DNA of 8,305 nt, from positions 1 through 8,305 of the forward strand of contig DUJJ01000108.1 in assembly GCA_013329865.1 (NCBI GenBank), read 5' to 3'. The position numbers and the translations under genes are program-made. This document shows, one piece after another, positions 6,101 to 8,305 of this stretch. Below the pieces are notes generated by a model that was not told the origin of the DNA, did no database searches, and saw only the letters and a list, made by a program, of their open reading frames with translations. The DNA comes from Candidatus Poseidoniaceae archaeon (GTDB lineage: Archaea > Thermoplasmatota > Poseidoniia > Poseidoniales > Poseidoniaceae). Each line of letters starts with the position of its first letter. Within the stretch, counting starts at the first letter, position 1.

Positions 6101-8305
6101 TGATTTGACGTCAAAAATGACTCGCTTGATGTTGTTTGCAGTAGATAATTCTTCAGCACCAAACCAATTAGTTCCAGCAGTTGTATTATCGAAGACGGTT
6201 TCAACCTCAACCATGTATACACCAGAAATAAAGTCATGATCTGAAATCAAATCGGTTGAGGCATCTTCTGCATCAACACCAGTTCTGCTGATTGAGTATG
6301 ATGCATCTTCAATAAAGGTAAATTCCTTGAGAGTTATATTGTTGACACCAACTCCTCTAAACCCGTCGTTGATACCGTTCCGGCCGTCATCATCAGAGAA
6401 GAAGTCGAAGTTCAGCTGCACCTCAGAGTCCGCCAGGCTCATACATTGAGTCTCCCAGTCAGTCGAGTCAGTAGATGTGGTATTCAGCACATAAAGGTGA
6501 GTTAAATCAATACTTGTTGTTTTGACCAACCCGTCAGAGTTGAAGAATACGTTCCAGTTGCCACTCAATCCATCAGTGGTTCGAGGGTCACCAATATACT
6601 CAATCTCATCGAAATCAATTGGGTTAGTTGCGTTGACGATACCATTGCCATCTTCATCGATTTGGCAAGTACCGTCTTCATTGTAGTCATTCCACTGACC
6701 ATAGACGATGGCTGAATAGTCTGTAGCATCTTTCTCGAAATCAACAGTGAGCGCAAGGTAATCACTTGGTTCGATGTTGCCCTGAGAATCGACTTCATAG
6801 AACGTGTCAGCGTAATATTCGAATGACATCGATACGAAGTCACCTGACAATTCGGTCATATCGACATCGATTATTGTCATTGTCTCGTTCTCCCATGCAT
6901 CACCATAACCAAGTGTTCCTGTTTGTGATAAGCACGGATGTCCAAACCAATACGCTTCATTGTTGAACACTAAGTCAGATGGACACAGAACTGTATCGTT
7001 GTATAACGAACCTTTTGGATTGTTACTCTCAGTGTATCGTGTCCCATCGGTTGCATTGTCAAATGTTATGATACAATCAGTAGAGGGATCTCCACATTGA
7101 ACAGTTGAAGGATCTGCAGTGAATACCGTTGCTGTAATGTCAAAGTCAACGACGGTGTTACCCCAGTTGTTGGTGGTTGCTGAAATTGGATAGGTTCCTT
7201 GAGCATATAGGCCACCGGGCGAGAAAAAGTCAATCGTTTCTAACGCTGGGTCGAACAGATTAAATGGCGTCACATAACCTATAATTTCATCATTCAATGA
7301 TTGTTCGTCCCAGCCATTGTTAGACAAGGTCGCTGATATACGATACGTCGTATCATTGAGGAAATTTGCTTGCAGATTTGCCACATATTCCTGACCTGGG
7401 CCAAGATTATTCAGGTTGATTTGTGTTTGTTGGTTTTGAACGTTAGGGAAGAAAGCGGTGTTCTGCTTGGTGATGGTTAAATTATCAACACCAAATCCGT
7501 CGTTGCCAGTCCACAACGATTCGTTGTCATCGGCAACTGAGCCCTCAAAGCCAGTTCTAAATCTAAACCTAAGGTCGATGGTTTCGCCGGCCCACGGGCT
7601 CAAATCGAAGGTACCTAAGCCCTCATCAGTGAAATTGTTCCAGCCGTAGAAAGTATTGAATGCGTAGATGCCATAGTAGTAAAGACCCTCAGCATAACCA
7701 CCAACAACATTCTCTTTGTAGGCTCGGTCAAGGTCGAAACCTCCCCACATAGACTTGCCTGAGAAACATGCACCAGAGATGTATGCAGAAACTGGACAGT
7801 TGATGACTGACCAACCGGTCTCTTCGCTTCCAACCTCAATCATTGCTAAATCATCCCATACATCACCAACAACGAATCCGTTGGTATCTGCACTACCAAG
7901 TGCACCGAAACCAAGATCTTGGAACAATTCAACGCTCATGAAAGCACGGTCTGAGCCAGTTAGGTCAACGTTTCTCAGGACCATTGCTTCATCCCAATTC
8001 CTACCGTAACCTGTCCATTCTCCGCCGCTACTATTGGTGACCGTTTCGCCAGACCACATGAAATGTGTAGGATTTAGGTAGTTTGCCGAGTAATCTGCTT
8101 GGGACTCATCGGGATTGGTTCCCGAACCGGAAGACGGTGTTGTCTGTTCTTGCCAATGATGAGTACCCGCTTCAACATAATCAATGTAGTCCCAAGTGCA
8201 GCCGCTGCCGCAAACACCCAAGTCCTCAGGAGTGTCCCAATCATTGGAATATACGGTTTGGTTGGTTGAATTCAATTCATCAACAATCTTCAACTCGACA
8301 TCAAG
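3107..8305 (-). CDS. Giant multidomain secreted surface protein with C-terminal membrane anchor (N-terminus outside the window)
   Basis: The frame is open to the window edge. The apparent first codon at 8293 is an internal TTG (Leu), so the signal peptide and true start lie upstream. Numbering the 1728 residues from 8293: 1-276, an M6-peptidase/MAM-like beta-sandwich without a catalytic H-E-x-x-H; 279-395, a CARDB-like module; 400-658, a second M6/MAM-like module; 659-850, beta modules; 851-1095, a glutamine-amidotransferase/ThuA-like alpha/beta domain; 1118-1245, a beta module; 1251-1393, PKD/Ig-like; 1396-1543, a beta module; 1593-1615, a membrane helix followed by R-R; 1616-1728, a cytosolic tail with a duplicated motif. 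The ectodomain is acidic, with about 19 N-x-S/T sequons and 20 cysteines. Asp-rich loops (536-551) may bind calcium. It is probably a cell-surface adhesion, binding or envelope protein; ligand unknown. No enzyme active site is seen. ahcY follows after 65 bases. Confidence 0.88.
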   Translation of the reverse strand, partial: LDVELKIVDELNSTNQTVYSNDWDTPEDLGVCGSGCTWDYIDYVEAGTHHWQEQTTPSSGSGTNPDESQADYSANYLNPTHFMWSGETVTNSSGGEWTGYGRNWDEAMVLRNVDLTGSDRAFMSVELFQDLGFGALGSADTNGFVVGDVWDDLAMIEVGSEETGWSVINCPVSAYISGACFSGKSMWGGFDLDRAYKENVVGGYAEGLYYYGIYAFNTFYGWNNFTDEGLGTFDLSPWAGETIDLRFRFRTGFEGSVADDNESLWTGNDGFGVDNLTITKQNTAFFPNVQNQQTQINLNNLGPGQEYVANLQANFLNDTTYRISATLSNNGWDEQSLNDEIIGYVTPFNLFDPALETIDFFSPGGLYAQGTYPISATTNNWGNTVVDFDITATVFTADPSTVQCGDPSTDCIITFDNATDGTRYTESNNPKGSLYNDTVLCPSDLVFNNEAYWFGHPCLSQTGTLGYGDAWENETMTIIDVDMTELSGDFVSMSFEYYADTFYEVDSQGNIEPSDYLALTVDFEKDATDYSAIVYGQWNDYNEDGTCQIDEDGNGIVNATNPIDFDEIEYIGDPRTTDGLSGNWNVFFNSDGLVKTTSIDLTHLYVLNTTSTDSTDWETQCMSLADSEVQLNFDFFSDDDGRNGINDGFRGVGVNNITLKEFTFIEDASYSISRTGVDAEDASTDLISDHDFISGVYMVEVETVFDNTTAGTNWFGAEELSTANNIKRVIFDVKSVDISLSQPNKLACLDEVRLNCVLPIDSSLTHNWDISATNGVLEGDYLFYMNIFDETTNSLAHTTNAGPAQTLVPGQRIDLSFTPWAGYQDGHTYNISYHAELDDGTPSGDARFFHATFAEDVDIAILSDKTSGTSTIIEDLAIMGKTYTQFTMNDWDTYFKTNWFTNYDKIILPWQDFNTAKDDGGAYYKTLSETVNNVNRKQVLVNFMSSGGTIQAHLAPHGTQTYGLGTSLEPRLPLGLEITDKTNGAEIEFGDIEIYDPFHPLMDSIKPSNFEGFSPVASSALDIASEATTDVPKICSGNQNVANFQSIIHDKDDTDDVLLGICSYGAGGMIISTIDVETNSEDANSAEFALLKNMLAYQVNDYPNPFGEMREGTDILINGVVPDPALGAGYATYYMKSNAEITFSYQSDAQVDLQTDWLISGPTSWDMGTMAPGQIDHYVSPLFETESSPTMTFCKSIGTQGQCKQEEQWTVTLWLHDDNGHSRMLQVTVETNDANADAFNPIADAYVVIKDTYADNINLVGTCSINDNYPKYEIILDESGQIPIEFNAGNSSDPDALEGSGIERYEWEVTFDKPWDDPISLNSNTYINYEASQGVWTYTFGGYGIDENGESYAGRNLTFNPNTEAPIQPIKVKLAVYDKSGKWDDDMEFCFDVKPQGFGDEPPVIDFTNWADRVGYTDSYFNLSGFVVSGSDESDTFIEITTDETLLDETDFFIREAAKGTGELAVLSNSIGTGDSFELSLNIDAFHSNVSRDVEIYIRVYEFDPSKDADKRWVTEQQLSPLDPNYVQLYNPTSITLTLPICRGVEVPSDVELNDPTGRWIFVSGQCQWEGDYSLVDGEWIEPTVEDDGGGAQSTTNIMFIGAGALVIIIIVVLTLLFLRRSGAEGMDGDYKDFNLTGAFQQDPVEQYVQQLIAQGYPEETARAYAQQYAAQAGLGGATAGAAAAAPAAATNPAMEAAYQQYYQQFISQGYDAQTAAAYAQQYAAQYVQQQQ
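3128..3202 (-). repeat. Cytosolic tail repeat, copy 2
   Basis: Residues 1698-1722, core Q-G-Y-D-A-Q-T-A-A-A followed by Y-A-Q-Q-Y-A-A-Q. The protein then ends in Y-V-Q-Q-Q-Q, coded by a short CAA run (3110-3121 on the + strand as TTG repeats). Confidence 0.85.
3290..3364 (-). repeat. Cytosolic tail repeat, copy 1
   Basis: Residues 1644-1668 of the surface protein. The core is Q-G-Y-P-E-E-T-A-R-A followed by Y-A-Q-Q-Y-A-A-Q. It is identical to copy 2 at 18 of 25 positions. An Ala/Gly/Pro-rich linker separates the copies. Confidence 0.85.
3449..3517 (-). other. Single transmembrane anchor
   Basis: Residues 1593-1615 form one strongly hydrophobic helix rich in Ile/Val/Leu, preceded by an acidic Gly-rich linker (E-D-D-G-G-G) and followed by R1616-R1617. 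This gives an outside N-terminus and a 113-residue cytosolic tail. Confidence 0.92.
4115..4543 (-). other. PKD/Ig-like beta-sandwich module
   Basis: Residues 1251-1393. Typical PKD-like elements are I-E-F-N-A-G-N-S-S-D-P-D (1280-1291), G-I-E-R-Y-E-W-E-V (1297-1305), Y-T-F-G-G-Y-G-I-D-E-N-G (1334-1345) and K-V-K-L-A-V-Y-D (1367-1374). C1259 and C1386 bracket the module and could form a disulfide. Confidence 0.6.
5009..5743 (-). other. Class I glutamine amidotransferase-like (ThuA/DUF4350-like) domain inside the ectodomain
   Basis: Residues 851-1095 show an alpha/beta pattern unlike the surrounding beta modules: a first strand D-V-D-I-A-I-L-S-D (852-860), a second strand Y-D-K-I-I-L-P (899-905), the F-M-S-S-G-G-T-I-Q-A-H turn (939-949), H995-P-L-M-D-S-I, and the closing Y-G-A-G-G-M-I-I-S-T-I-D plus L-L-K-N-M-L-A-Y (1060-1093). 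These match the plan of GATase1-like/ThuA folds. No nucleophile Cys is present at the elbow (S-S-G-G), so a binding role is likelier than hydrolysis. Confidence 0.6.
6320..7096 (-). other. M6/MAM-like beta-sandwich module 2 with Asp-rich loops
   Basis: Residues 400-658. It repeats the plan of module 1: F-D-N-A-T-D-G (411-417), H452-P-C-L, D465-A-W, and a closing G-V-G-V-N-N-I-T-L (647-655) that parallels G-F-G-V-D-N-L-T-I in module 1. An insert with D-Y-N-E-D-G and D-E-D-G-N-G (536-551), and D-D-D-G-R-N-G-I-N-D-G at 634-644, look like calcium-binding loops. Confidence 0.5.
7466..8305 (-). other. M6/MAM-like beta-sandwich module 1 (partial at edge)
   Basis: Residues 1-276 of the surface protein. 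The features recall domains beside immune-inhibitor-A peptidases: H45-H-W, an aromatic-rich W-x-G start (W80), a V-W-D-D-L-A strand (145-150), the S-P-W-A-G-E-T-I-D-L-R-F-R-F-R run (232-246) and the closing G-F-G-V-D-N-L-T-I (266-274). The protease itself is absent from the visible part. Confidence 0.55.

Noticed and set aside
6565..6843. A second - strand frame of 92 codons inside the surface-protein gene
   Set aside because: It lies wholly within a well-supported coding region in another frame, with no domain or start signal.
8291..8293. TTG at 8293 as the start of the large surface protein
   Set aside because: The frame is open through to 8305, no signal peptide follows the TTG, and the protein begins in the middle of an extracellular module, so this is an internal Leu codon.

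Overview
The window holds four genes: two head-to-tail on the + strand (1-1775) and two head-to-tail on the - strand (1776-8305). The pairs converge with no intergenic space. Coding density is very high, so no gene-free stretch exceeds about 65 bases. I see no tRNA, rRNA, CRISPR array or insertion sequence. The most likely source is an archaeon, probably a planktonic marine Thermoplasmatota (Marine Group II/III, Poseidoniia-like). This is inferred from three things: the short archaeal/Thermotoga-type S-adenosylhomocysteine hydrolase, starts (GTG, ATG) without Shine-Dalgarno sequences, and a giant acidic Asp/Asn/Thr-rich surface protein with one C-terminal membrane anchor and a Tyr/Gln/Ala-rich cytosolic tail. 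I cannot confirm the taxon without a search.

Positions 1-700 encode a 221-residue, Arg/Asn/Asp-rich, apparently disordered protein. It carries one RanBP2-type zinc finger very like the RNA-binding fingers of eukaryotic FUS/EWS/TAF15 and ZRANB2. Positions 726-1775 encode a TPR-repeat protein with a two-helix membrane hairpin and an acidic tail. The 25-base gap between them suggests co-transcription, but no shared pathway is evident.

On the - strand, 8305-3107 encodes most of a very large secreted, membrane-anchored protein that is cut off at its N-terminus by the window edge. It has M6/MAM-like beta-sandwich modules, an embedded glutamine-amidotransferase/ThuA-like alpha/beta domain, PKD/Ig-like modules, a membrane helix and a duplicated cytosolic motif. 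After 65 bases follows ahcY (3041-1776), S-adenosylhomocysteine hydrolase, a housekeeping enzyme of the methyl cycle. The gap contains a 7-bp inverted repeat just upstream of ahcY that may be a regulatory site.

No multi-gene system is evident. The most unusual items are the FET-like zinc-finger protein, the domain layout of the giant surface protein (20 cysteines, all extracellular, and an amidotransferase-like fold outside the cell), and its repeated G-Y-x-x-x-T-A tail motif.
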